Part shown: positions 41,279 to 49,426 of the stretch, one piece after another | Layout of the letters: each line of letters opens with the position of its first letter | How positions within the stretch are numbered: the first letter of the stretch is position 1 | NCBI RefSeq assembly: GCF_028532485.1 | Contig: NZ_CP116942.1 | Location: 496,001-560,000, forward strand | Reading direction: 5' to 3' | DNA from: Iamia majanohamensis | GTDB taxonomy: Bacteria > Actinomycetota > Acidimicrobiia > Acidimicrobiales > Iamiaceae | DNA: 64,000 nucleotides | Notes under the pieces: generated by a model | Databases searched by the model: none | Seen by the model: the letters and a program-made list of their open reading frames with translations, nothing else | Told to the model about the DNA's origin: nothing | Program-made: the position numbers and the translations under genes

Positions 41279-41658
41279 CGGGATCTCCCGGAGAAGAGTG
41301 GTGCGACGGGGGAACCCGAGCGCAGTCGTCGCGCGACGGCTGCACTCCCCCCGGTGGTCACCCTAGGCGCGGCCCCATGGCTCCGAGAAGTGCGGGCGCG
41401 GCCACGGAAGGTGAACTTCCGGCGGCGCCCGGTGGTCGCCGGGCGAGGGAGCGACACCGGCCGGGAGCGGGGGAGGGGTGGTGCCCCCGGCCGGTGCCGC
41501 CGAGGTGCCGGCCGGAGCCGGGCGAGCGGCCCGCCCGCGCCGGTGGCGGGGGCGGAGGGTGGTGTGCTGGCGCGCACTGTAGGGGGCGTCGTCGCCGGGC
41601 GGACACTTCGACACCCGCTGCCACGACGGCCGCCGGGCGATGTGCGGTAGCGTCTCGG
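41279..41658. other. Upstream region of the megasynthase operon
   Basis: 380 bases without a gene between the divergent megasynthase and Mn-riboswitch transcripts. On the minus strand TAGGGT at 41360-41365 is a candidate -10, giving a leader of roughly 75 bases, with TTCTCG 18 bases upstream as a weak -35. On the plus strand TAGCGT at 41648-41653 could be the -10 of the riboswitch transcript, but no good -35 is visible. No protein-coding signal is seen. Confidence 0.4.
41322..41343. promoter_or_regulatory. 22-bp near-perfect palindrome in operon leader
   Basis: GCAGTCGTCGCG at 41322-41333 is followed by CGACGGCTGC at 41334-41343. The outer 10-base arms are complementary except for one position. 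It lies 44 bases before the megasynthase start, inside the predicted leader, and could be a regulator operator or an RNA hairpin. Confidence 0.4.
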
Positions 41659-41757
41659 GTGGCGAAGGGGAGTAGCCCCCCGACCACGGATCGACACGCT
41701 GGGTGATGAGCCCCGGTCCGCGGGCCCGTTCCGGCGGGTGGGCGAGACCTTCGGCCG
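41659..41757 (+). promoter_or_regulatory. yybP-ykoY manganese riboswitch
   Basis: The conserved cores are present: GGGGAGTAGC at 41667-41676 and GCGAGACC at 41742-41749. The closing helix P1 pairs CGAAGG at 41663-41668 with CCTTCG at 41748-41753. This matches the yybP-ykoY consensus (AAGGGGAGUAGC ... GCAAGACCUU), which senses Mn2+ through the two loops. It sits 74 bases before the GTG of a UPF0016/GDT1 transporter, a known target family. Mn2+ binding normally turns expression on. The last part before the gene, GGTGCGGAGGAG, holds the Shine-Dalgarno. Confidence 0.88.
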
Positions 41758-41830
41758 GCACCATCGGACGACGGTGCCCGGTCGAGGACCCCCGTCGGTT
41801 CCCTCCTCCGGGTGCGGAGGAGACAGACAC

Positions 41831-42397
41831 GTGGACGCCTTCCTGGTCAGCCTCGGGGTGATCTTCGTCGCCGAGCTGGGCGACAAGAGCCAGCTCATGG
41901 CCCTCGCCTTCGCCACCCGGTACCGGACGGTGCCGGTGCTGGTCGGCATCACCGTGGCCACCGCCCTGGTCCACGGCGTGTCGGTGGTGGTGGGGGCCGT
42001 GGTCGGGGCCCAGCTGCCCACCGATGCCATCAACGTGGTGGCGGGGCTGGCCTTCCTCGGGTTCGCCTGGTGGACCTGGCGGGGCGACGAGCTGTCCGAG
42101 GACGAGGAGGCCCGGGCCGGGCGGACCGGGCGGTCCACCGTGCTCGCCGTGGGCACGGCGTTCTTCCTGGCCGAGCTGGGGGACAAGACCATGCTCGCCA
42201 CCATCACCCTCGCCACCCGCGACGGGCTGGTGGGGGTGTGGGTCGGCTCGACCGTCGGCATGGTCGCGGCCGACGCCCTCGCCATCGTGGTGGGGCGGGC
42301 CCTCGGCGCCCGGCTGCCCGAGCGGGCGATCCGCATCGGGGCCACCGTCGCCTTCGTCCTCTTCGGCCTGCTCCTCCTGGTGGAGGGGCTGGCCTGA
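41831..42397 (+). CDS. GDT1/UPF0016 (TMEM165-like) Mn2+ exporter
   Basis: A 188-residue, probably six-helix membrane protein of the UPF0016 family. The two family signatures E-x-G-D-K-S/T are [19 protein letters not shown] (residues ~13-31) and [19 protein letters not shown] in the second half, reflecting the internal duplication. A charged loop ([12 protein letters not shown]) separates the halves. Bacterial members (MneA in Vibrio) export manganese; eukaryotic ones move Mn2+/Ca2+. The yybP-ykoY riboswitch in its leader supports Mn2+ export. GTG 41831 is chosen because GGAGGAG lies just upstream. Confidence 0.92.
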   Translation: MDAFLVSLGVIFVAELGDKSQLMALAFATRYRTVPVLVGITVATALVHGVSVVVGAVVGAQLPTDAINVVAGLAFLGFAWWTWRGDELSEDEEARAGRTGRSTVLAVGTAFFLAELGDKTMLATITLATRDGLVGVWVGSTVGMVAADALAIVVGRALGARLPERAIRIGATVAFVLFGLLLLVEGLA

Positions 42398-42429
42398 GCG
42401 GCGCCCGGGCTGGCGGCGGGTTGGCACCG

Positions 42430-42446
42430 ATACCCCTAGGGGGTAT
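42430..42446 (+). promoter_or_regulatory. CsoR-type copper operator
   Basis: ATACCCCTAGGGGGTAT, an inverted repeat of ATACCCC with one extra G in the right arm. It matches the A/T-flanked G-tract palindrome bound by CsoR copper repressors. It lies 29 bases before the copper ATPase start and 33 bases after the GDT1 gene, so it should control a copper-inducible promoter here. No csoR gene is in the window. Confidence 0.75.
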
Positions 42447-42474
42447 GTTGGCGAGGTCGACCGAGGAGGTCCCC

Positions 42475-44742
42475 GTGACCCACACCACCGTGCCCTCGCT
42501 GCGAGCCGTGGACGACGCACCCACCGTCGACCTCGCCATCACCGGCATGACCTGCGCCTCGTGCGCGGCGCGGATCGAGGACCGCCTCAACCGCGTGGAC
42601 GGCGTGACCGCCACCGTCAACTTCGCCACCGCCCGGGCCACCGCCCGCACCGCGGGGGACGTCTCGGCCGACGACCTGGTCGCCGAGGTCGAGGCCGTGG
42701 GGTACGGGGCCGCGGTCGACGACCCCGACGCCGAGGTCGGGGACCCCGACGCCGAGGAGGCACGCGGCTACCGCACCCGCCTCGTCGTCTCCGCCCTCCT
42801 GACGGTGCCCGTGGTCCTCATGGCCATGGTCCCGGCCCTGCAGGTCGACGGCTGGCAGTGGATCTCCCTCGCCCTGGCCACCCCGGTCGTCACGTGGGGG
42901 GCCTGGCCCTTCCACCGGGCGACCCTCACCAACCTCCGCCACGGCGCCGCCACCATGGACACCCTCGTGTCGATGGGCGTGCTGGCCGCCTACGGGTGGT
43001 CGCTCTACGCCCTGCTCCTGGGCGACGCCGGCACCATCGGGCTCACCCACGGGGTCAGCCTCCGCCCCGAGCGGGGCATGGCCTCCCAGCAGATCTACCT
43101 CGAGGTGGCGGCGGGCGTGTCCACCTTCCTGCTGGCCGGCCGCACGGCCGAGGCCCGGGCGCGCAGCCGCTCCGGCGCCGCCCTCCGGGCGCTGATGGAG
43201 ATGGGCGCCCGCGACGTGGCCGTCCTCCGCGACGGCGAGGAGGTGCGGCTCCCCGTCGAGCAGCTCGGCGTCGGCGACCGCTTCGTCGTCCGCCCGGGGG
43301 AGAAGGTGGCGACCGACGGCACCGTGGTCGACGGCACCTCGGCGGTCGACGAGTCCATGCTCACCGGCGAGCCCGTGCCCGTCGAGGTGGGCCCGGGCGA
43401 CGAGGTCACCGGGGCCACCGTCAACGCCGGTGGGCGCCTGGTGGTCGAGGCCACGCGCGTCGGCTCCGACACCGCGCTGGCCCAGATCGCCCGCCTGGTC
43501 CGCGACGCCCAGTCGGGCAAGGCCCGGGTCCAGCGCCTGGCCGACCGGGTGTCGGCCGTGTTCGTGCCCGCCGTGCTGGTGATCGCCCTGCTCACCCTGA
43601 CGGGGTGGCTGCTGCTGGCCCCCGACGAGCCCGCCACCGCGGCCTTCACCGCCGCCGTCGCCGTCCTGATCATCGCCTGCCCCTGCGCCCTGGGCCTGGC
43701 CACACCGACCGCACTGATGGTCGGCACCGGCCGGGGCGCCCAGCTGGGCATCCTCATCAAGGGCCCCGAGGTCCTGGAGTCGACCCGTGCGGTGGACACC
43801 GTGGTGCTCGACAAGACCGGCACCGTCACCACCGGGGAGATGGAGCTGGCGCGGGTCGTCGCCGACGAGGACGTCGACGAGGCCGAGGCCCTGCGCCGGG
43901 CCGGGTCCCTGGAGGATGCCTCCGAGCACCCCATCGCCCGGGCCGTGGCGGCCGGGGCCCGGGCGCGCGGCGTCGCCCTCGCCCCCGTCGAGGGCTTCGC
44001 CAACGCCTCGGGCCTCGGGGTCACCGGCGCCGTCGACGGCGTCGAGGTCGTCGTCGGTCGCCAGCGCTTCCTCGCCGACCGGGGCCTGGACGTCTCCGGC
44101 GCCCTGGAGGCCGCCCGCGAGGACGCCGAGTCCGCCGGGGCCACTCCCGTGCTCGTCGGGTGGGACGGCGCGGCCCGGGCCGTGCTGGTCGTGGCCGACA
44201 CCGTGAAGCCGACGTCGGCCGAGGCCGTCGCCGGCCTGCGGGAGCTGGGCCTGCGCCCCGTGTTGCTCACCGGCGACAACGCGCGGGCCGGCCGGGCCGT
44301 CGCCGCCGAGGTCGGCATCGACGAGGTGGTGGCCGAGGTGCTGCCGGCCGAGAAGGTCGACGCCGTCCGTCGCCTCCAGGACGAGGGCCGGGTCGTGGCC
44401 GTGGTCGGTGACGGGGTCAACGACGCCGCCGCCCTGGCCCAGGCCGACCTGGGGCTGGCCATGGGCACCGGCACCGACGTGGCCATGGAGGCCAGCGACC
44501 TCACCCTGGTGCGGGGCGACCTGCGGGCCGCGGTCGACGCCATCCGCCTGGCCCGCCGCACCCTGTCGACGATCAAGGGCAACCTGTTCTGGGCCTTCGC
44601 CTACAACGTGGCCGCCCTGCCCCTGGCCGCCCTCGGCCTGCTCAACCCCATGATCGCCGGGGCGGCCATGGCCGCCAGCAGCGTCCTGGTGGTCACCAAC
44701 AGCCTCCGTCTCCGCCGCTTCCGGTCGTCCTCGACCGGTTGA
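42475..44742 (+). CDS. copA: Copper-exporting P1B-1 ATPase CopA
   Basis: A 755-residue Cu(I) P-type ATPase. One N-terminal heavy-metal-associated domain has GMTCASC; the actuator domain has [16 protein letters not shown]-type sequence (TGE); the transmembrane CPC is in [18 protein letters not shown]; the phosphorylated Asp is in [10 protein letters not shown]; the nucleotide domain shows SEHPIARA (HP motif) and [14 protein letters not shown]. The final helices contain YNVAALP and [16 protein letters not shown], the remaining P1B-1 copper ligands. It exports cytoplasmic Cu+. GTG 42475 follows GAGGAGGT. The CsoR-type operator upstream indicates copper induction. Identification is secure. Confidence 0.96.
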   Translation: MTHTTVPSLRAVDDAPTVDLAITGMTCASCAARIEDRLNRVDGVTATVNFATARATARTAGDVSADDLVAEVEAVGYGAAVDDPDAEVGDPDAEEARGYRTRLVVSALLTVPVVLMAMVPALQVDGWQWISLALATPVVTWGAWPFHRATLTNLRHGAATMDTLVSMGVLAAYGWSLYALLLGDAGTIGLTHGVSLRPERGMASQQIYLEVAAGVSTFLLAGRTAEARARSRSGAALRALMEMGARDVAVLRDGEEVRLPVEQLGVGDRFVVRPGEKVATDGTVVDGTSAVDESMLTGEPVPVEVGPGDEVTGATVNAGGRLVVEATRVGSDTALAQIARLVRDAQSGKARVQRLADRVSAVFVPAVLVIALLTLTGWLLLAPDEPATAAFTAAVAVLIIACPCALGLATPTALMVGTGRGAQLGILIKGPEVLESTRAVDTVVLDKTGTVTTGEMELARVVADEDVDEAEALRRAGSLEDASEHPIARAVAAGARARGVALAPVEGFANASGLGVTGAVDGVEVVVGRQRFLADRGLDVSGALEAAREDAESAGATPVLVGWDGAARAVLVVADTVKPTSAEAVAGLRELGLRPVLLTGDNARAGRAVAAEVGIDEVVAEVLPAEKVDAVRRLQDEGRVVAVVGDGVNDAAALAQADLGLAMGTGTDVAMEASDLTLVRGDLRAAVDAIRLARRTLSTIKGNLFWAFAYNVAALPLAALGLLNPMIAGAAMAASSVLVVTNSLRLRRFRSSSTG

Positions 44743-44764
44743 GGCGGGGCGTCGGCCCGGCGCG

Positions 44765-44818
44765 GCCGTCGAGCTCGACGGCGGCGCCGTCACCTGCCCG
44801 GTCGCGACCCGACCGGGC
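44765..44818 (+). terminator. Paired hairpins after copA
   Basis: GCCGTCGAGCTCGACGGC at 44765-44782 is a perfect 18-base palindrome. It is followed by a 9-bp stem, GCCCGGTCG at 44796-44804 with CGACCGGGC at 44810-44818, and a 5-base loop. Their position 23 and 54 bases after the copA stop fits transcription termination. Confidence 0.5.
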
Positions 44819-44985
44819 GACGGCCCCGACGCCGGGCCCCCGTCGCTGATCCACGGCATCGAGCCGTGCGTGGCGGCCTGACCGGCACCGGTCCGCAGCC
44901 CTGCAGCGGAGGCTGCACCCTCCTAGGTTGACGGCGTCCTGTGGTGCGCGGGACCCACCCGGACGGCACCCATCCGGAGGTCCCC

Positions 44986-45834
44986 ATGTCCGACGCCCCC
45001 CTGACCACGGTGCCCTACGGCCGGCTCGACGCGGACATGGTCGCCCGCTGGGCCGCGCTGGCGCCGGAGGACGACGGCCCGGTGTGGATGGTCAACCTCA
45101 TGAGCTACCGGGAGCGGGCCGCCTACGCCGACGGGCGGGAGACCGACCTCACCGGCCGCGAGGCCGACGACCGCTACGCCCCGCTGGAGGTGCTGGCCGA
45201 CATCGGGGCCGAGATCGTGCTCGTGGCCGACGTCGAGGACCAGCTCCTCGGGCCCGAGCCCCGCTGGGACCGCGTCGCCGTCGTCCGGTACCCGAGCCGG
45301 CGCGCCTTCGCCGAGATGGCGACCCGCGCCGACTACCGGGAGCGCCACGTCCACAAGGAGGCGGGGATGGAGGCCACGATCATCACCTGCGCGGTGCCCA
45401 TCGGCTCACCCGCCGACGCCATGGACCCCGACGCCCTCGTGGACTGGGGCGAGGTCCCGCACCCGCCCACCGACGAGGACGGCCCCGTCGAGGTGCTCCA
45501 CCTCATCCGGTTCCACCCGGGCCGGGCCGACGACGAGATGGTGCGCTACCAGGACGACGCCGCCCTCGTCGCCGTCCCCCACGGCGTCCGCATCGCCGGC
45601 TGGTTCGGCATCGAGGGCACGGTCATCGGCGACGGCCGGGGGTGGGACCAGGTGCGGTTCAACACCTTCCCCAGCCGGGAGGCGTTCATGGCCGTGGTGT
45701 TCGACCCCCAGCGCCTGGAGGCGCAGCGCTCGCACCGCGAGGTGGCCATCGCCGACACCTACACCCTGGTGCTGCGGCCGGTCATCGACCGGTTGGGGGC
45801 GTCGGTGGCCGAGGCCCGCGCCGACGGTGGCTGA
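44986..45834 (+). CDS. Two-domain DUF1330-like ferredoxin-fold protein
   Basis: A 282-residue protein with two dimeric alpha/beta-barrel (DUF1330/EthD-like) halves. The first contains VWMVNLMSYRERAAYADG, RYAPLEVLADIGAEIVLVADV and the typical VVRYPSRRAFAEMATRADYRE. The second contains VEVLHLIRFHPG and FNTFPSREAFMAVVFDP. The duplication within one chain is less usual than the single-domain form. Function is unknown; relatives bind small metabolites. ATG 44986 has CGGAGG at 44975-44980. TAGGTT at 44924-44929 is a possible -10. Its stop lies 8 bases inside the ligase gene, so the two are co-translated. Confidence 0.78.
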   Translation: MSDAPLTTVPYGRLDADMVARWAALAPEDDGPVWMVNLMSYRERAAYADGRETDLTGREADDRYAPLEVLADIGAEIVLVADVEDQLLGPEPRWDRVAVVRYPSRRAFAEMATRADYRERHVHKEAGMEATIITCAVPIGSPADAMDPDALVDWGEVPHPPTDEDGPVEVLHLIRFHPGRADDEMVRYQDDAALVAVPHGVRIAGWFGIEGTVIGDGRGWDQVRFNTFPSREAFMAVVFDPQRLEAQRSHREVAIADTYTLVLRPVIDRLGASVAEARADGG

Positions 45835-46807
45835 GGAGCCCGCCCCGGGCGAGGACGGTCCGCCCCGCTGGCTCGACCCCATGGCGGCCACCCTGGCCCG
45901 CCCGGACGAGTCGCCGTCGGGCGACTGGCGCTTCGAACGCAAGCTCGACGGTGTCCGCGTCGTCGCCTACTGCGACGGGGACCACGTGCGCCTGCTGTCG
46001 CGCAACCGGATCCGCCAGGAGGACGTCTACCCCGAGGTCGTCGACGCGCTGCGGGACGGCCTGGCCCTCCCCGCCGTCGTCGACGGGGAGGTGGTCGCCT
46101 TCGCCGGCGACGTCACCTCCTTCGAGCTGCTCCAGCAGCGGATGCACGTCCACGACGAGGCCCGCTCCCGGCGGTCGTCGGTGCCGGTCACCTACCTGGC
46201 CTTCGACCTCCTCTGGCTGGCCGGGCGCGACGTGCGGTCGCTGCCGTGGCGGGACCGGCGGACGCTGCTCGAGCAGGTGCTCGAGGTCGACGAGGCGGTC
46301 CGGTTGACCGAGGTGCTGGAGGGCGATCCCGACGTCCTGCGCGCCCGGGCCCGGACCGAGGGCTGGGAGGGCCTCATCGCCAAGCGGGCCGACAGCACCT
46401 ACCAGGGGCGGCGCAGCAGGGACTGGCTCAAGCTCAAGGTCGTGCGGGAGCAGGAGATGGTCGTCGTCGGCTTCACCGAGCCGTCGGGAGGCCGCCTCCA
46501 CCTCGGCGCGCTGCTGCTCGGCTACCACGACGGCGACCGGCTCCGCTTCGGCGGCAAGGTCGGCACCGGCTTCACGGCCGCGGTGCTGAAGGACCTGCGG
46601 GCCCGGCTCGACCCCCTCGAGGTCGCCGTCCCCCCGGTCGACGACCCGCCCCGCGAGCCCACCGCCCACTGGGTCCGCCCCGAGCTGGTGACCCAGGTCG
46701 GCTTCGGCGAGTGGAGCGCCGCCGGCCGCCTCCGCCACCCCCGCTACAAGGGACTCCGGGAGGACACGGACCCCGCCGCCGTCGTCCGCGAGGAGCCCCC
46801 GGCCTGA
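45827..46807 (+). CDS. ATP-dependent DNA ligase, LigD/LigC type
   Basis: A 326-residue ATP-dependent ligase. Adenylated Lys39 is in FERKLDGVRV (KxDG). VVDGEVVAF (motif III-like), YLAFDLLWL, EGWEGLIAKRADSTYQ (motif IV) and DWLKLKVVR (motif V) follow, then a C-terminal OB-fold (FGGKVGTGFTAAVL). This is the stand-alone ligase domain of the LigD/LigC group that works in Ku-dependent end joining or base-excision repair. No Ku, polymerase or nuclease domain gene is in the window. GTG 45827 overlaps the upstream gene by eight bases. Confidence 0.93.
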   Translation: MAEEPAPGEDGPPRWLDPMAATLARPDESPSGDWRFERKLDGVRVVAYCDGDHVRLLSRNRIRQEDVYPEVVDALRDGLALPAVVDGEVVAFAGDVTSFELLQQRMHVHDEARSRRSSVPVTYLAFDLLWLAGRDVRSLPWRDRRTLLEQVLEVDEAVRLTEVLEGDPDVLRARARTEGWEGLIAKRADSTYQGRRSRDWLKLKVVREQEMVVVGFTEPSGGRLHLGALLLGYHDGDRLRFGGKVGTGFTAAVLKDLRARLDPLEVAVPPVDDPPREPTAHWVRPELVTQVGFGEWSAAGRLRHPRYKGLREDTDPAAVVREEPPA

Positions 46808-46934
46808 TCCCGCCCGGCCGGCCCCCCGCCGAACCAGCGACCGTGCGCGTGGCCCGGGCAACGCGTCTGGTCGCTGCTTCGGGGGGTGGGGCCGAACCGG
46901 TGGCCCGGGGCCCGACGGGTGGGACGGGCGGCGG

Positions 46935-46940
46935 TACCGT
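46935..46940 (+). promoter_or_regulatory. -10 hexamer of leaderless marR gene
   Basis: TACCGT ends six bases before GTG 46947, with no Shine-Dalgarno. Confidence 0.5.
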
Positions 46941-46946
46941 GCCGCG

Positions 46947-47429
46947 GTGGCCGACGACCCGGCGTTCGACCCGATCGAGGAGGCCCAGCGCCAGTGGCGG
47001 GCCCACGGCTGGGACGACGCCGCGCCGGGCATGGGCGTGGTCACCTCGATCATGCGGGCCCAGCAGCTGCTCCTGGCCCGGGCCGACGCCGTGCTGGGCG
47101 ACCACGACCTGACCTTCGCGCGGTTCGAGGTGCTGACCCTGCTCTCCTTCACCCGGGAGGGCCGCCTGCCCATGGGGAAGCTGGGCGCCCGCCTCCAGGT
47201 CCACCCGGCCAGCGTCACCAGCGCGGTCGACCGCCTGGAGCGCCAGGGGTTCGTCCGACGCGAGCCGCACCCCACCGACGGCCGGACCACCCTCGCCGCG
47301 CTCACCGAGTCGGGTCGGGCCGTGGCGGCCACCGCCGGCGCCCGTCTCAACGCCGAGGTCTTCGAGGCCCTCGACCTGACCGACGCCGAGGCCGAGGCCC
47401 TGGTCGCCCTCCTCGCCCGGCTCCGCTGA
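46947..47429 (+). CDS. MarR-family transcriptional regulator
   Basis: A 160-residue winged-helix regulator. The MarR core is clear: LTFARFEVLTLLSFTREGRLPMGKLGARLQVHPASVTSAVDRLERQGFVRREPHPTDGRTTLAALTESGR, with the recognition helix at VHPASVTSAVDRLE and the wing DGRTTLAAL. Such proteins usually repress an adjacent efflux or catabolic gene in response to phenolic ligands. The convergent neighbour is an alcohol dehydrogenase that has its own TetR, so the target is unclear. Start GTG 46947 is supported by the -10 placement. Confidence 0.93.
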   Translation: MADDPAFDPIEEAQRQWRAHGWDDAAPGMGVVTSIMRAQQLLLARADAVLGDHDLTFARFEVLTLLSFTREGRLPMGKLGARLQVHPASVTSAVDRLERQGFVRREPHPTDGRTTLAALTESGRAVAATAGARLNAEVFEALDLTDAEAEALVALLARLR

Positions 47430-47453
47430 GCACCGCGCTGCCGGACCCCTCGG

Positions 47454-48530
47454 TCAGGTGGTGAGGACGACCTTGCCGCAGGCGCGCCCCGCCTCGAGGT
47501 GGGCGATGGCCGCGGCCGCCTCCTCGAGGGGGAAGGTGCGATCGACGAGCGGGGTGACCTGCCCGGCGTCGACCATGGCGTCGAGGTCGGCCAGGCGTGC
47601 GCCGTCCTCGCCGGCGATGAAGGTCCGCAGGCGCGGGCCGACGAAGGGCGACAGCAGCAGGGCCCGGGCCTGGCGGTCGACGCCGCCCAGGACCCGCCCG
47701 CCGCCCTCGCCGCCGACGATCACCAGCGTGCCGTCGTCGGCCAGGGCCCGACGGAGGTGCGAGAGGCTGCGGTTGCCGCCGATGTCGAGGATGACGTCGT
47801 AGCGGACGCCGGCGTCGGTGATTTCGCTCGTCCTGTGGTCGACCACGTGGTCGGCGCCGAGGGCGCGCACCGCGTCCACCTTCGGGGTGCTGCAGACGCC
47901 GGTGACCTCGGCCCCGAGGGCCTTGCCCACCTGCACGGCGAAGCTGCCCACCCCGCCCGAGGCGCCGACGACGAGGAGGTGCTGGCCCGGCTGCAGGCCA
48001 CCGACCTCCCGGAGGCCCTGGAGCGCGGTGATGCCGGAGATGGGGACGGCCGCGGCCTCGACGTCGCTGAGGCCCTCGGGAGTGGGGGCCAGGCGGTCCT
48101 CCGCCGTCGTCACGTACTCGGCGAAGGTGCCCCGGCCGATGCCGTGCACCCGGTCGCCGGGGCGGAAGCGGGTCACGTCGCGCCCGACGGCCTCGACCCG
48201 TCCGGCCAGGTCGGCGCCGAGCACCGGCTCCTTCGGTCGACGGACGCCGTAGCCGGCGAGCCGCACGAGGTGGGGCAGGCCCGCCATGAGGTGCCAGGCG
48301 CCCCGGTCGACCCCGGCGGCCGCGACCCGGACCAGCACCTCGTCCGGTCCCGGTTCGGGGCGGGGTCGGTCGAGGGTCCCGACGACGTCGACCGACCCGT
48401 AGACCTCGCGACCCGCGGCCCGCATCCGGGCGGGGAGGGGCGGGTCGGGCGCGACCGCCGGTCGCCGGGTCGCGTCCCCGTCGGGGGTGGACATGTCCGC
48501 GGGGGTGGTGGCGGTGGTGGACGGGGTCAT
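47454..48530 (-). CDS. Quinone oxidoreductase-like MDR-family dehydrogenase
   Basis: A 358-residue medium-chain dehydrogenase/reductase. The GroES-like domain has GPDEVLVRVAAAGVDRGAWHLMAGLPH and PVLGADLAGRVEAVG; the Rossmann domain has LLVVGASGGVGSFAVQVGKALGA (AxxGxxG) and the C-terminal IAHLEAGRACGKVVLT. Structural zinc cysteines are absent, so it belongs to the zinc-free NADPH quinone-reductase/reticulon-4-interacting type. It would reduce quinones or enals. ATG 48530 follows GAGAGGA; a much longer in-frame extension crosses the promoter and is rejected. It is divergent from a TetR gene, with repeat operators overlapping its promoter. Confidence 0.93.
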   Translation of the reverse strand: MTPSTTATTPADMSTPDGDATRRPAVAPDPPLPARMRAAGREVYGSVDVVGTLDRPRPEPGPDEVLVRVAAAGVDRGAWHLMAGLPHLVRLAGYGVRRPKEPVLGADLAGRVEAVGRDVTRFRPGDRVHGIGRGTFAEYVTTAEDRLAPTPEGLSDVEAAAVPISGITALQGLREVGGLQPGQHLLVVGASGGVGSFAVQVGKALGAEVTGVCSTPKVDAVRALGADHVVDHRTSEITDAGVRYDVILDIGGNRSLSHLRRALADDGTLVIVGGEGGGRVLGGVDRQARALLLSPFVGPRLRTFIAGEDGARLADLDAMVDAGQVTPLVDRTFPLEEAAAAIAHLEAGRACGKVVLTT

Positions 48531-48573
48531 GGCGGGTCCTCTCGGGGCCGGGGTCGGGTCGGCCGATCGGCCG

Positions 48574-48610
48574 TACGCTGTAAGGTAGCCATACGCTGTA
48601 AGGTCGTCAA
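48574..48610 (-). promoter_or_regulatory. MDR promoter with two TetR-type operator repeats
   Basis: On the minus strand TTGACG (48605-48610) and TACCTT (48582-48587) are separated by 17 bases, a good promoter for the dehydrogenase. Two direct copies of TACGCTGTAAGGT (48574-48586 and 48592-48604, 18-base spacing) overlap its -10 and spacer. Each contains the small inverted repeat TAC-GCT-GTA. On the plus strand TACGCT within each copy could also serve the tetR gene. Repression of both genes by the adjacent TetR is the likely meaning. Confidence 0.7.
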
Positions 48611-48642
48611 GGCCCCGATCGACGACGGCACGAGGAGGCCAG

Positions 48643-49326
48643 GTGGCTGCGACCGACGAGGACGGCGAGGGAGGGCCGGCGACCCGCCCGCCCCTGACCC
48701 GGGAGCGGGTGCTGGGCGCCGCCGTGGCCCTGGCCGACGAGGAGGGGATCGGCGCGGTCACCATGCGGGCCCTCGCCCGGCGGCTCGGGGTCGAGGCGAT
48801 GTCGCTGTACCACCACGTCGCCGGCAAGGAGCAGATCCTGGACGGGATGGTGGACCTCGTCTTCGGCGAGGTGGACCTGCCCCGCGTCGGCGCGCCCTGG
48901 CGCCCGGCCATGCGCGCCCGGGCGGCGTCGGCCCGCGACGTCCTGGGCCGCCACCCCTGGGCCACACCCCTGCTCGACTCCCGCACCGCACCCGGCCCGG
49001 CCACCCTGCTCCACCACGACCGGGTGCTCGGCTGCCTGCGCGCCGACGGCTTCTCGCTCGTCATGGCCGCCCACGCCGTCGCCCTGCTCGACAGCTACGT
49101 CTACGGGTTCGCCACCCAGGAGGCCGCCCTCCCCGGCGCCGACGACGACGGCCTGGCGGAGGCCGCGGCGGAGATCACCGGTGGCCTCGACCCCGACACC
49201 TACCCGCACCTCGTCGAGATGGCCGCGGACCACGTCCTCCGGCCCGGCTACTCCTTCGGCGACGAGTTCGCCTTCGGGCTCGAGCTCGTCCTCGAGGGCC
49301 TCGAGCGGGCCCTCGACGCGGGCTGA
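48643..49326 (+). CDS. TetR-family repressor with TetR_C domain
   Basis: A 227-residue regulator. The N-terminal helix-turn-helix reads LTRERVLGAAVALADEEGIGAVTMRALARRLGVEAMSLYHHVAGKEQILDGMVD, where MSLYHHVAGK is the recognition helix and its end. The C-terminal domain (DEFAFGLELVLEGLERAL, DSYVYGFATQE) matches the TetR class D-like effector domain. GTG 48643 is preceded by GAGGAGG. It is divergent from the MDR dehydrogenase and almost certainly controls it through the two repeats between them. Confidence 0.94.
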   Translation: MAATDEDGEGGPATRPPLTRERVLGAAVALADEEGIGAVTMRALARRLGVEAMSLYHHVAGKEQILDGMVDLVFGEVDLPRVGAPWRPAMRARAASARDVLGRHPWATPLLDSRTAPGPATLLHHDRVLGCLRADGFSLVMAAHAVALLDSYVYGFATQEAALPGADDDGLAEAAAEITGGLDPDTYPHLVEMAADHVLRPGYSFGDEFAFGLELVLEGLERALDAG

Positions 49327-49426
49327 CCCGCCCACGCCCTGCTGGCGCCGACCGCCGCGGCCCGACGGTCGACAGGTCTTTGGACGTCCAAGTACCCTGG
49401 CGGCAGCGACACCAGGAGCGCCCTGC

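Noticed and set aside
33869-41650. A 2593-codon open frame on the plus strand opposite the first megasynthase
   Set aside because: It mirrors the megasynthase gene, whose domains and active sites are intact. The plus-strand product is low-complexity Gly/Val/Ala/His with no motif.
48531-49064. Long N-terminal extension of the MDR dehydrogenase
   Set aside because: It would cross the operator-promoter region and the tetR gene on the other strand, and has no homologous domain.
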